Assembly: GCA_023460085.1 (NCBI GenBank)
Contig: JAEWRI010000046.1
Span: 186,001 to 250,000, forward strand
Length of the DNA: 64,000 bases
Reading direction: 5' to 3'
Source: Bacillota bacterium
GTDB lineage: Bacteria; Bacillota; Clostridia; Christensenellales; SZUA-584
The position numbers and the translations under genes were made by a program. The notes beneath the pieces were generated by a model. The model saw only the letters and a list, made by a program, of their open reading frames with translations. It was not told where the DNA came from and did not search any database. How positions within the stretch are numbered: the stretch's first letter is position 1; every line of letters starts with the position of its first letter. Below are positions 32,813-40,744 of this stretch, in pieces.

Positions 32813-33474
32813 GACGCCAGATTGCAGCGCACCACAAGCCGCCCGTTGCCGTGTGACTCGCACGTCAGCAGCGTCAGCTCCCGGGCGTACTCCGTATCGT
32901 CCAGCTTTTCAGGCTGGTCCGGTTTGATGTGGTCGATGGCATATACGGTATAGCGCTGCGTTACCCCCTGCGGGCTGGTCAGCAGCACCGTATCGCCCAC
33001 CTTCACCTTGTCCAGCTGGCCGAATATGGAGCCGTTGGAATAGTTGTGGCCCGTGACCACCATGTTGCCATCCTCACCCGGCAGCGAACCCTCATAGTAA
33101 CACGCCGACACCTTCAGCGCGGCATTCGTGGTCTCTGAAAGTACAGGCAGGTGTGCGTTTATAGCGTCGATATCCACCCGGGCTATTACATCATATCCCT
33201 GCAGCTCCGGCGTCAGTGTAGGCGCAGGCGCGGCAGAACTTTGTCCTTCTGCGGAGGGCGAAGTTCCGGACGACGAGTCCGCACCCGAAGCCTGCGGCGT
33301 CAGGCCGCTTGCGTCCAGTACCGCCTGCGCGTTCCGACCCGCGTTGACGCCCTCGGTCCACAGCACGGTAAACACCACGATGGCGGCGACAGCCAGCGCT
33401 CCCGCCAGCGAGAAAAGCACGATCCGCAGCGTTTTGGGGCTCATATGCGTGATTGCATGCCAAACCTTCTTCAT
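32809..33474 (-). CDS. Sortase
   Basis: A 221-residue cell-surface transpeptidase. One membrane span (about 17-39) is followed by an Ala/Ser/Pro-rich linker to residue 90 and a sortase domain. Catalytic residues are His143 in VVTGHNYSNG, Cys205 in LTLLTCESHG and an Arg in GRLVVRC. Class is probably D or a related housekeeping-like class, judging from size and motifs. ATG at 33474 with AGGAGG 9 nt upstream. No LPxTG-type substrate gene is obvious nearby. First gene of an operon with a methyltransferase and a GNAT. Confidence 0.9.
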   Translation of the reverse strand: MKKVWHAITHMSPKTLRIVLFSLAGALAVAAIVVFTVLWTEGVNAGRNAQAVLDASGLTPQASGADSSSGTSPSAEGQSSAAPAPTLTPELQGYDVIARVDIDAINAHLPVLSETTNAALKVSACYYEGSLPGEDGNMVVTGHNYSNGSIFGQLDKVKVGDTVLLTSPQGVTQRYTVYAIDHIKPDQPEKLDDTEYARELTLLTCESHGNGRLVVRCNLAS

Positions 33475-33502
33475 GGCCCATTTCCTCCTGTATTGTGTCC
33501 AT

Positions 33503-33531
33503 ATCATACCATAAAATCGGCACCGTTTCAC
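33503..33531 (-). promoter_or_regulatory. Promoter of the sortase operon
   Basis: On the minus strand GTGAAA (33526-33531), 17-nt spacer, TATGAT (33503-33508), 29 nt before the ATG. Confidence 0.55.
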
Positions 33532-33589
33532 GCTTCGAATGATTTCTTTTGTGTAGGCAGAAAATAAGCACATTGAAGGGAGTAACGCG

Positions 33590-35104
33590 ATGGAAAACAG
33601 ATCGATTTGGCAGGCGGATACCGTGTGGCATGGCTTTCCGTGCCTGACGGGTGATATCAAATGCGAGGTCGCGGTGGTGGGTGCGGGGATGACGGGCATC
33701 ACGACTGCGCTGCTGCTGGCACAGGCCGGCATGGATGTGGCGGTGCTGGAAGCGGACGCGGTAGGCTGCGGCACCTCAGGCCGCACCACCGCCAAGATTA
33801 CCATACAGCACGGGCTGTGCTACCAGGGCCTTTCGGAACAGCGCGCGGAATGCTACATGCGCGCCAACGCGGCGGGCGCGGCGCTCATTGAGGCGCTGAT
33901 CCGCGAGCACGCGATACAGTGCGATTACGAGAAGCAGTCCTCCTGTGTATATTCACGCGGCGGAGAGGACGAAAGCGCGCTGGACAAGGAACTGGACGCG
34001 TACGAAAAGCTGGGGCTGAAGGCCAGCATTAGCATCCGTACCGGGCTGCCGTTCCCGGTGAAGGCCGCGCTCACGCTGGACAATCAGGCGCAGTTTCATC
34101 CGCTCAAATACCTGTACGCGCTGGCGGACGCGGCGGCGGCGGCCGGTGCCCAATGCTTTGAGCGCACGCGGGTCACGGGCTTCGAGCGCGACGATACCTG
34201 CGTACTGCATACACCGGGCGGGCAAGTGACCGCAAGTACCGTCATTTTCGCAACCAACTACCCGCTAATCGAGTTTCCCGGCCATTTCTTTCTGAGGCTG
34301 CATCAGGAGCGTTCTTACATTATCAGCGCGGACGCGGGCGCGCTGAGCCTTGCCGGGATGTATATCTCTGCCGAGGAGCCCGTCCATTCGGTGCGCGCTG
34401 CACGCATGGGCAGGCACACCCATCTGCTGCTGGGCGGCTTCGGACACCGCACCGGCAAGGAGGATGATGTCGGCGATTCCTATTCGCTGCTCGGACGCTT
34501 CTTGCAGGAGGATTTCCCGCAGGCCGGGCAGGAGCCGCAATACCAGTGGTCCGCACAGGACTGTCAGCCGCTGGACGGCATGCCTTACGTCGGCGCGGTG
34601 CATACGGAAACACCGCGCGTCTACGTGGCCACAGGATACAATAAGTGGGGCATGACCAACAGCGCGGCAGCCGCAGCCATGCTCTCGGACAGCATCGCGG
34701 GCTCCACGCGCATCGACCGGGAAACAGCGGAAGCGTTCTCTCCGCTGCGCTTTACGCCCTGCGCTTCGGCAAAAAACTTCTTCATGCAGGCGGGAGAGTC
34801 GGCAGGCGCTTTCACCGCGGGTTACATCGGGCTGCCGCGCGGCCGCTACGAGGATATCGCGTCGGGCGAAGGGGCGGTGCTGCGTGTGGAGGGCGATGCG
34901 CAGGCGGTGTACCGCGACGAAGCGGGTAAGCTGCATGCCTTTCAGGGAAGCTGTACCCACCTCGGCTGCCCGCTGGAATACAATGCGCTCGAAAAATCCT
35001 TCGACTGCCGGTGCCACGGCTCGCGCTTCGGCGTGGACGGGCAGGTGCTGACCGGCCCCGCAAAGAAGCCGCTTCCGCGCATCGACACGGGCGATGAGGA
35101 CTGA
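33590..35104 (+). CDS. FAD-dependent oxidoreductase with C-terminal Rieske domain
   Basis: A 504-residue two-domain enzyme. The DAO-type domain starts with the Rossmann motif VAVVGAGMTGITTALLLAQAG near residue 27 and has GCGTSGRTTAKI, typical of the PuuB/glycine-oxidase-like branch, and GMPYVGAV near the end of the domain. Residues from about 430 form a Rieske [2Fe-2S] domain: CTHLGC (455) and CRCHGSRF. Such fusions oxidise amines or amino acids in other bacteria, but the donor here is unknown. ATG after GAAGGGAG. It is divergent from the sortase operon and followed by a bidirectional terminator. Confidence 0.92.
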   Translation: MENRSIWQADTVWHGFPCLTGDIKCEVAVVGAGMTGITTALLLAQAGMDVAVLEADAVGCGTSGRTTAKITIQHGLCYQGLSEQRAECYMRANAAGAALIEALIREHAIQCDYEKQSSCVYSRGGEDESALDKELDAYEKLGLKASISIRTGLPFPVKAALTLDNQAQFHPLKYLYALADAAAAAGAQCFERTRVTGFERDDTCVLHTPGGQVTASTVIFATNYPLIEFPGHFFLRLHQERSYIISADAGALSLAGMYISAEEPVHSVRAARMGRHTHLLLGGFGHRTGKEDDVGDSYSLLGRFLQEDFPQAGQEPQYQWSAQDCQPLDGMPYVGAVHTETPRVYVATGYNKWGMTNSAAAAAMLSDSIAGSTRIDRETAEAFSPLRFTPCASAKNFFMQAGESAGAFTAGYIGLPRGRYEDIASGEGAVLRVEGDAQAVYRDEAGKLHAFQGSCTHLGCPLEYNALEKSFDCRCHGSRFGVDGQVLTGPAKKPLPRIDTGDED

Positions 35105-35134
35105 TGCCACACCGGTGAAATTTTTACGGAAAGA

Positions 35135-35166
35135 AACAGGGACGGCCCGCAAGGATCGTCCCTGTT
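35135..35166. terminator. Bidirectional terminator
   Basis: AACAGGGACG (35135-35144) and CGTCCCTGTT (35157-35166) are exact 10-bp arms with a 12-nt loop, between two converging genes. The minus-strand side is followed by a U-rich tract. Confidence 0.75.
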
Positions 35167-35182
35167 GTATGTGCGTTGCGGG

Positions 35183-37060
35183 TTATGACGCCGTTTTGCG
35201 CGCGTCCGCCATCAGGCTCTCCATCGCGCCCTCCACAGCCTCGCGCATCTCTTCCACGCGGACACGCTCCGATCCGGACTGTGCGGGGTACTCCGGCGCC
35301 CCCACCGTGAGCGTCACCAGCGGCTTCTTGCGCAGCCTGCGCGTCAGCCATCCTGCTTCGCGAAACGTGAACACCATCGGTACCACGGGGACATTTGAGC
35401 GCACCGCGAGGTGAAACGCGCCGTTCTTGAATGGGCGCAGCGTATCGTTCCACGGCCAGAGCGACGCCTCCGGGTAGAAGTGTACAATACGGCCCTTTCG
35501 CAGCTGCTCGCGCATGGCGTTCATGAACGCGCCCAGCGCCTTGGGAGACTCCGGAATGGGTACGCCGCCCAGTATGCGCACCAGACGCCGCACCACCGGA
35601 ATCTCAAAATTCGACTGCAGCGCGGCAAACAGCGGTCTGCGCGGGAACAGCGTGCACGCCACCATCGGAGAGTCCAGTATGTGCACGTGGTTGGTAACCG
35701 TCACCGCGCCGCCCCGAATGTAACGCAGGTTCCGTTTACCCACGATTTTCAGGCCGAACACGAGGCGCGACGCCACGCTGAGCACCGGAACGGCGATCAG
35801 GTAGAACAGCAGGTTAGATCCAAGGCGGAAGAACACGTTGCGGTTTACGAAACGGTAGTGCGCGTCCACGGGACACGCGAAAGGCGTCGGCATGTGGACG
35901 ACGTGCCGGTTGAGGTTGCGCTCATCCTCCGGCACCGGACGCTGCTCCGCTATCACGCGGCGATAAACTGCTTCGATTTTGTCGATAGAACGGCTTATCG
36001 CATAACCCTCGGCGCGTTTGCTGTATTCCCCGCCCATTCGGGCGCGCTCTTCGGGATGCTCTATCCAGTAGTCAATCTTATTCGCGAGATCCTTGGCGCT
36101 CTTGTTTTTAAACAGGCTGCGTCCATCCATGGCGAACTGCCGTGCCGCGCTCATCTTCGCGTCCGCGATCACCGGTACGACGCCGCACGCGATGGCCTCA
36201 ATGCACACGATGGCCTCAATTTCCGCCTCCGCGGCGTGCACATAGAGATCCGCCTGATTGTACAGCCGTATGATCTCCTCCTGTCCTACGTAGCGGAACA
36301 CCGGCACATTTTTCAGCCTGCGGCCCAGACGTTCGTACTGTTTTTGCTTGGGCCCTTTTCCAAGGAATATCAGCTGAATGTCGTCGGCATGCCTGGAGAG
36401 CCGTGCCGCCTTCAGTATGAGGTCCTGCCGCTTTTCGGCGGAGAGCCTGCCTACCATCATGATCACGAACTTGCCCTGCCATTCAGGCGGCTTCTGAACC
36501 TCCGTCGGCTTAAAGGCTTCATCCACGCCGTTGGAGATGACATGCAACCGCGCCTTATAGCCGTGCGCCTTCAGCTGATCCGCGATGAACTGCGACGGGC
36601 AGTGGATATCGCGGATGTAGCAGTAGAATCGCTGCCGGAACCACAGGTACAGCAGGTGCGGCAGCAGCGTAAAGTGCTTCATACCGATGTTGTACGACAC
36701 GTTTTCGGGCTGGCAATGGAACGCCGCCATGTGCGGACCCCCCATCTCCCGGCAGACTTCCCGCGCGCGCATACACAGCTTGTAGGGCAGAAACAGGTGT
36801 GCGACGTCGGCATCCTTCAGCGCCTCCCGAAGCACCGCCTTGTCGGGATGCGCAAACATCATGCCCTGGCTGCTCACCAGCTTCTGAAAGGGTCCGAAGT
36901 TTGCTGAAGGTACAACAAACTTGTCCGGCGCAGGCGAACCGGTTGCGACGACGCGCACCTCGTGACCCCTTTCGCGAAGATGCGCAATAAAACGGGCTGC
37001 GGAGACGGTCGTGCCGTTGTTGCGCTCGTCGTGCTGGTCCATGACGTATACAATTTTCAT
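35183..37060 (-). CDS. Fused GT4 glycosyltransferase and PlsC-type acyltransferase
   Basis: A 625-residue fusion. Residues 1-375 are a group 1 (GT4) glycosyltransferase: HCPSQFIADQLKAHGYK, MMVGRLSAEKRQDL near 201 and EAIVCIEAIACGVVPVIAD near 282 (the nucleotide-sugar Glu motif). A hydrophobic segment at about 410-435 leads to a 1-acyl-glycerol-3-phosphate acyltransferase domain with NHVHILD at 457-463 (the NHxxxxD catalytic motif), GGVPIPES near 498 and FYPEASLW near 528. Together these suggest synthesis or acylation of a membrane glycolipid. ATG at 37060 has only a weak GGA in front. Confidence 0.92.
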   Translation of the reverse strand: MKIVYVMDQHDERNNGTTVSAARFIAHLRERGHEVRVVATGSPAPDKFVVPSANFGPFQKLVSSQGMMFAHPDKAVLREALKDADVAHLFLPYKLCMRAREVCREMGGPHMAAFHCQPENVSYNIGMKHFTLLPHLLYLWFRQRFYCYIRDIHCPSQFIADQLKAHGYKARLHVISNGVDEAFKPTEVQKPPEWQGKFVIMMVGRLSAEKRQDLILKAARLSRHADDIQLIFLGKGPKQKQYERLGRRLKNVPVFRYVGQEEIIRLYNQADLYVHAAEAEIEAIVCIEAIACGVVPVIADAKMSAARQFAMDGRSLFKNKSAKDLANKIDYWIEHPEERARMGGEYSKRAEGYAISRSIDKIEAVYRRVIAEQRPVPEDERNLNRHVVHMPTPFACPVDAHYRFVNRNVFFRLGSNLLFYLIAVPVLSVASRLVFGLKIVGKRNLRYIRGGAVTVTNHVHILDSPMVACTLFPRRPLFAALQSNFEIPVVRRLVRILGGVPIPESPKALGAFMNAMREQLRKGRIVHFYPEASLWPWNDTLRPFKNGAFHLAVRSNVPVVPMVFTFREAGWLTRRLRKKPLVTLTVGAPEYPAQSGSERVRVEEMREAVEGAMESLMADARKTAS

Positions 37061-37068
37061 TTTTCCGG

Positions 37069-37121
37069 ATTAATAAAGGACGCTGTAAAATAAATGAATG
37101 ATGGCGGTTCCCTTTATTAAT
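37069..37121. repeat. 11-bp inverted repeat in the leader of the GT4-PlsC gene
   Basis: ATTAATAAAGG (37069-37079) and CCTTTATTAAT (37111-37121) are exact reverse complements around a 31-nt centre, ending just before the start codon. It could fold in the mRNA leader and mask the weak start, or be an operator. Confidence 0.5.
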
Positions 37122-37249
37122 GCAAACCTCCTTTCGATATTGATGACGGAATAAATGATTTCTGACGATGCCTTCATATTACACCCATGCGGACGATTGT
37201 GCAAACGCTTAAAGCACACAGGCATCCCGACCGGAGTCACGCCCGGGTA

Positions 37250-37278
37250 TTGTGTTTGTCCGCCGCCCATATTATAAT
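37250..37278 (+). promoter_or_regulatory. Promoter of sufC-sufB
   Basis: TTGTGT (37250-37255), 17-nt spacer and consensus TATAAT (37273-37278), 37 nt before the sufC start. Confidence 0.65.
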
Positions 37279-37314
37279 CAGAAGCGCCGCAAAGGCGGAC
37301 AAAGGAGAATACGA

Positions 37315-38058
37315 ATGCTGGAACTCAGGGGCATCACATTGCGTCTGGACGACGGCCGTACCATACTGGACGGCGTCGACATGGCGCTGGAGGATAAAAA
37401 GATTATCGCGATCACCGGGCCGAACGGCAGCGGCAAGTCTTCGCTGGCACGCATCATCATGGGCCTTCAGCAGCCCACCGCGGGACGCATGCTGCTGGAC
37501 GGGCAGGACATTACCGATATGGACATCACGGAGCGCGCGCGCCTTGGCATCGGCTACGCCTTCCAGAACCCGCCGCGCTTCAAGGGCATCAAGGTGGGCG
37601 AGCTGCTGAAGCTGGCAGCCGGCGGCAGTAAGGACAAGGGCGGCATCTGCGACATGCTCTACAGCGTAGGACTGTGCGCGCAGGACTACCTGAACCGCGA
37701 CGCCGACGCCACGCTCTCCGGCGGCGAGGTAAAACGCATCGAGATCGCCACCGTGCTTTCGCGCAACCTGAAGCTCGCGGTTTTTGACGAGCCCGAGGCG
37801 GGTATCGATTTGTGGAGCTTTCAAAAGCTCGCCGACACCTTCCGGGAGATGCATGGCACCACCGATACCACCATCGTCATCATATCGCATCAGGAGCGCA
37901 TATTGGAGCTGGCCGACGCAATATTATTGATGAAGGACGGCCTGCTGACGCGTGTGCCGCGCGAAATCATACTTTCAGGCGAAGAGTATGACGCGCGCTG
38001 CAATTGCCGCCTCGGCTGCGGAAAGAGAGGACAGGATCATGCTGAGTGCATTGGATAA
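37315..38058 (+). CDS. sufC: SufC-type ATPase of Fe-S cluster assembly
   Basis: A 247-residue ABC ATPase. Walker A GPNGSGKSS near 38, Q-loop YAFQNPPRFKGI, signature LSGGEVKR and Walker B LAVFDEPEAGID with the SufC-specific E-AGID ending, then SHQERIL. SufC powers the SufB/SufD-type scaffold. The ATG at 37315 follows AAAGGAG; upstream in-frame codons precede the promoter and are rejected. The C-terminus is unusually Cys-rich (ARCNCRLGCG). The gene overlaps sufB by 20 nt. Confidence 0.93.
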   Translation: MLELRGITLRLDDGRTILDGVDMALEDKKIIAITGPNGSGKSSLARIIMGLQQPTAGRMLLDGQDITDMDITERARLGIGYAFQNPPRFKGIKVGELLKLAAGGSKDKGGICDMLYSVGLCAQDYLNRDADATLSGGEVKRIEIATVLSRNLKLAVFDEPEAGIDLWSFQKLADTFREMHGTTDTTIVIISHQERILELADAILLMKDGLLTRVPREIILSGEEYDARCNCRLGCGKRGQDHAECIG

Positions 38059-38959
38059 GCTGCTGCTGGAAAAGGTGGCCGGGCTGCACGAAGTACCCAA
38101 GGGCGCGTACAACATCCGCCGTAACGGCGAGGGCGCGGGACGCAACACCACGGCCAATATCGACATCGTCACCAAGCAGGACAAACCGGGCATCGATATC
38201 CTCGTAAAACCCGGCACAAAGGGCGAAAGCGTCCATATCCCGGTCATACTCTCTGCCGAGGGCATGAAGGACGTGGTATATAACACATTCGAAATCGGCG
38301 AAGGCGCGGACGTGCTCATCGTCGCGGGCTGCGGCATACACAACGCCAGCGACAAAACCGAACAGCACGACGGTGTCCACGAATTTTTCATCCGCAAGGG
38401 CGCGCGCGTGCGCTACGTGGAAAAGCACTACGGTCAGGGCGAGGGTACCGGCAAGCGGGTACTGAATCCCGTTACGCTGATACACGCGGAGGAAGGTGCC
38501 ACGGTAGAGCTGGAGCTGGTACAGATCATGGGCGTGGACGACACAAAACGCGATACGAAAATCGAACTGGCTGACCGGGCAAAGCTGATTGTGACGGAGC
38601 GTCTGCTCACTGATTTCAGCCAGACCGCAGGTTCGCTCATCGATATTCGCATGGACGGCGAGGGCTCCTCCGCGCAGGTGATCTCGCGCTCGGTGGCGCG
38701 CGGACACTCGCGGCAGGAATTCCTGTTCAACCTCGATGGGTACAGCCGCTGCCGCGGCCACATACAATGCGATGCCATCATCATGGACAGCGCCGTGGTG
38801 ATCTCCACACCGAAGATCTCCGCATTCAGCGAGCACGCACAGCTGGTGCACGAAGCAGCCATCGGCAGACTGGAATCGCAGCAGCTGCTGAAGCTGATGT
38901 CCCTCGGGCTTTCCGAAAAGGATGCGGAGGACACGATACTGAAGGGATTCCTCAAATAA
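38039..38959 (+). CDS. sufB: SufB/SufD-type Fe-S scaffold protein
   Basis: A 306-residue protein of the SufBD fold, a beta-helix core. GYSRCRGHIQCDAIIMD and STPKISAFSEHAQLVHEAAIG near 240-285 are SufB/SufD hallmarks, the latter with the conserved Glu/His region. It is much shorter than the 450-480-residue SufB of full SUF operons, as in two-gene (SufBC or SMS-like) systems of archaea and some anaerobes. No sufS, sufU or sufD is adjacent. ATG at 38039 after AGAGAGGACAGG, within the end of sufC. Followed by a clear terminator. Confidence 0.92.
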   Translation: MLSALDKLLLEKVAGLHEVPKGAYNIRRNGEGAGRNTTANIDIVTKQDKPGIDILVKPGTKGESVHIPVILSAEGMKDVVYNTFEIGEGADVLIVAGCGIHNASDKTEQHDGVHEFFIRKGARVRYVEKHYGQGEGTGKRVLNPVTLIHAEEGATVELELVQIMGVDDTKRDTKIELADRAKLIVTERLLTDFSQTAGSLIDIRMDGEGSSAQVISRSVARGHSRQEFLFNLDGYSRCRGHIQCDAIIMDSAVVISTPKISAFSEHAQLVHEAAIGRLESQQLLKLMSLGLSEKDAEDTILKGFLK

Positions 38960-38978
38960 CGATACGGCTCAGCCCAAG

Positions 38979-39000
38979 GCCCGCTCCGGCGGGCTTTTTT
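38979..39000 (+). terminator. Rho-independent terminator of sufCB
   Basis: GCCCGC-TCCG-GCGGGC followed by six Ts, 20 nt after the sufB stop. Confidence 0.9.
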
Positions 39001-39068
39001 GATGCAGGTCTACAATCCTCCAAATACAAGTACAATGTAGCGTACCATCACACACCCGCGGAGCGTTT

Positions 39069-39473
39069 ATGAACAAGAAGCCTGTATACCCGCCCGGATA
39101 TCGCACGCGCATGGTTTATCCGGATGATAAAAAGAATATCACAGACGATAAGACGAAACCGGGGGCAAACCATGAAAACTCGGATACTGCGGTCGCCTGC
39201 GAAAAAGATAATGAAGACACCGATGATGAGGACACCGGCCTTGCGGAAACCGATGAAAACGAGGAGGACAGCGATGTCGACGAGGAGGATGAGGAATCAA
39301 GCTGCAAAATGTGGTTGGAGGTGCTGCCTTCCAAGGGCGGCTTGCTGCTGGCGGTGCTGATTACGGAGATCATGACCGAAGGAATGACGCCCTCCCAGAT
39401 GAACATATTGGGCAATTTCGTATCCGCAATCGGATCGCTGATCGCGTACAAAGCGTCGAGGGATGAACTCTGA
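39069..39473 (+). CDS. Uncharacterised acidic protein
   Basis: Not recognised. A 134-residue protein: a Lys/Tyr/Pro-containing start, a highly acidic Asp/Glu run (about 45-76), then a short hydrophobic C-terminal half (LLLAVLITEIMTEGMTPSQMN) that could lie in or on the membrane. No signal peptide at the N-terminus. ATG after GCGGAGC. Its stop is 3 nt from the stop of the converging Crp/Fnr gene. Confidence 0.7.
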   Translation: MNKKPVYPPGYRTRMVYPDDKKNITDDKTKPGANHENSDTAVACEKDNEDTDDEDTGLAETDENEEDSDVDEEDEESSCKMWLEVLPSKGGLLLAVLITEIMTEGMTPSQMNILGNFVSAIGSLIAYKASRDEL

Positions 39474-39476
39474 CGC

Positions 39477-40118
39477 TCAGTCTCTCACAAGATATTTCAA
39501 TACAATTTTGCCGCGCTTCAGCGTGAGTATCCCCTTCTCCGCCATCTTCTGAAGCTGGCGCGTAATCACCTCGCGCGAGGAGCCCAGTTCCACCGCGAGC
39601 TGCTCGTGCGTGATTCTCACCTCACCTGCCGCATTGGCAACGCGCTGCAGATATTCTATCAGCCGCTCCTCAATGCTCATGAATATGAGCATCTCGATGG
39701 TATCGATGGACAGTATCAGCCGCGAAGCCAGCGCGTTGAACACATGGGTGCGAAAGGCATCACTGCGATACAGGAGCTCTCTGAAAATGTCCGGCGGAAT
39801 GATGGCCAGGCTGCTGTCCTTCTCCGCCTCGATGGTAAAGTTATACTCCATATCCCCCAGCGCACACACCGCCGCGAGTATGCACAGCTCGCCCTCGCCG
39901 ATTCGATAAAGCGTCAGCTCGCGGCCCTTGTCGGAGGTGCGGAAGAGCCGAAGACGTCCCCGCATCACCATGGGAATGCCCGTACAGCGGCTGTTGTCCC
40001 CCATCATGATTTGGCTTCTGGCAATCTCCCGGGGAGATACGCTGCTGCGCAGCAGCGCCCTTTCCGCTTCGTCCATGGCCATATAGAACGGGAACTTTGC
40101 GTAATCGCTTTCCTTCAT
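39477..40118 (-). CDS. Crp/Fnr-family transcriptional regulator
   Basis: A 213-residue regulator: cyclic-nucleotide-binding-like beta barrel at about 20-130 (MRGRLRLFRTSDKGRELTLYRIGEGELC) and a winged helix at about 150-210 with ITHEQLAVELGSSREVITRQLQKM as the recognition motif. There is no N-terminal Cys cluster as in Fnr. The ligand is unknown. Its own promoter is at 40151-40180. Divergent from a small lipoprotein gene that it might regulate. Confidence 0.92.
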   Translation of the reverse strand: MKESDYAKFPFYMAMDEAERALLRSSVSPREIARSQIMMGDNSRCTGIPMVMRGRLRLFRTSDKGRELTLYRIGEGELCILAAVCALGDMEYNFTIEAEKDSSLAIIPPDIFRELLYRSDAFRTHVFNALASRLILSIDTIEMLIFMSIEERLIEYLQRVANAAGEVRITHEQLAVELGSSREVITRQLQKMAEKGILTLKRGKIVLKYLVRD

Positions 40119-40150
40119 GTCCGTTGCCCCCCCAGTCTGCGTCTTCTTTT

Positions 40151-40180
40151 ATTATAGCGGCGCGTCACGGCGCTTGTAAA
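40151..40180 (-). promoter_or_regulatory. Promoter of the Crp/Fnr-type gene
   Basis: On the minus strand TTTACA (40175-40180), 18-nt spacer, TATAAT (40151-40156). Confidence 0.65.
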
Positions 40181-40200
40181 GCAAAGTGAGCAGAAGGGGG

Positions 40201-40228
40201 TTGAAAATTCTGTCGCTTATTGTATCAT
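40201..40228 (+). promoter_or_regulatory. Promoter of the small lipoprotein gene
   Basis: TTGAAA (40201-40206), 16-nt spacer, TATCAT (40223-40228), 26 nt before the ATG. Confidence 0.6.
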
Positions 40229-40254
40229 AAGGGAAAAGCCTCGCGGAGAATATT

Positions 40255-40542
40255 ATGAAAAAACTGCTGTCTTTGGTACTCGTGCTGTGCCTGATGCTGA
40301 CGGCTTGCGCACCCGAAACCGTACGCGAAGGCGGCGTGGTGCTGCATGGCAATCCGCGTGAAACCGCGGACTACTTATCTTACTATCAGGATGAAACCAT
40401 CGTTTACGTTACGAAAAGCGGTGAAAAGTACCACACGGCCGACTGCTCGTACCTCACCGATTCCGCAATACCGGTGTCGCTGGAACAGGCGATTGCGGAA
40501 GGAAAAACGCCTTGCAGCCGCTGTCACCCCGGCGGTGAGTAG
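40255..40542 (+). CDS. Small lipoprotein with YHTADCSYL / PCSRCHP motif
   Basis: A 95-residue secreted lipoprotein; signal MKKLLSLVLVLCLMLTAC with Cys18 as lipidation site. The mature part carries VYVTKSGEKYHTADCSYL and TPCSRCHPG, a small metal-binding-like Cys/His module found at the end of many Firmicute surface proteins and resembling the Ada zinc-finger shape. Function unknown. Followed by a strong terminator. Confidence 0.85.
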   Translation: MKKLLSLVLVLCLMLTACAPETVREGGVVLHGNPRETADYLSYYQDETIVYVTKSGEKYHTADCSYLTDSAIPVSLEQAIAEGKTPCSRCHPGGE

Positions 40543-40548
40543 CCTTTG

Positions 40549-40577
40549 AAAGCCTTTACAGCCTGCAAAGGCTTTTT
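40549..40577 (+). terminator. Rho-independent terminator
   Basis: AAAGCCTTT-N9-AAAGGCTTT with the stem ending in a run of five Ts, just after the lipoprotein stop. Confidence 0.85.
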
Positions 40578-40744
40578 ATCGCATAAAACAACTGAACAGC
40601 TTGGCAGGCAGCAAAAATGCTTTCCCAAGCTTTTATTTTTGCCTGAAATGTTCACAGATTGATTAAAAATTACACAGGTTGCTGTAATCCGCCTCGTTTA
40701 TCATATCTGCGTATAAAACGAATGTTCATAAGGAGAACAACGAT

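Noticed and set aside
35411..36907. A 498-codon plus-strand frame antisense to the GT4-PlsC fusion
   Set aside because: Opposes a gene with clear domains; no ribosome binding site and an Arg/His-rich product.
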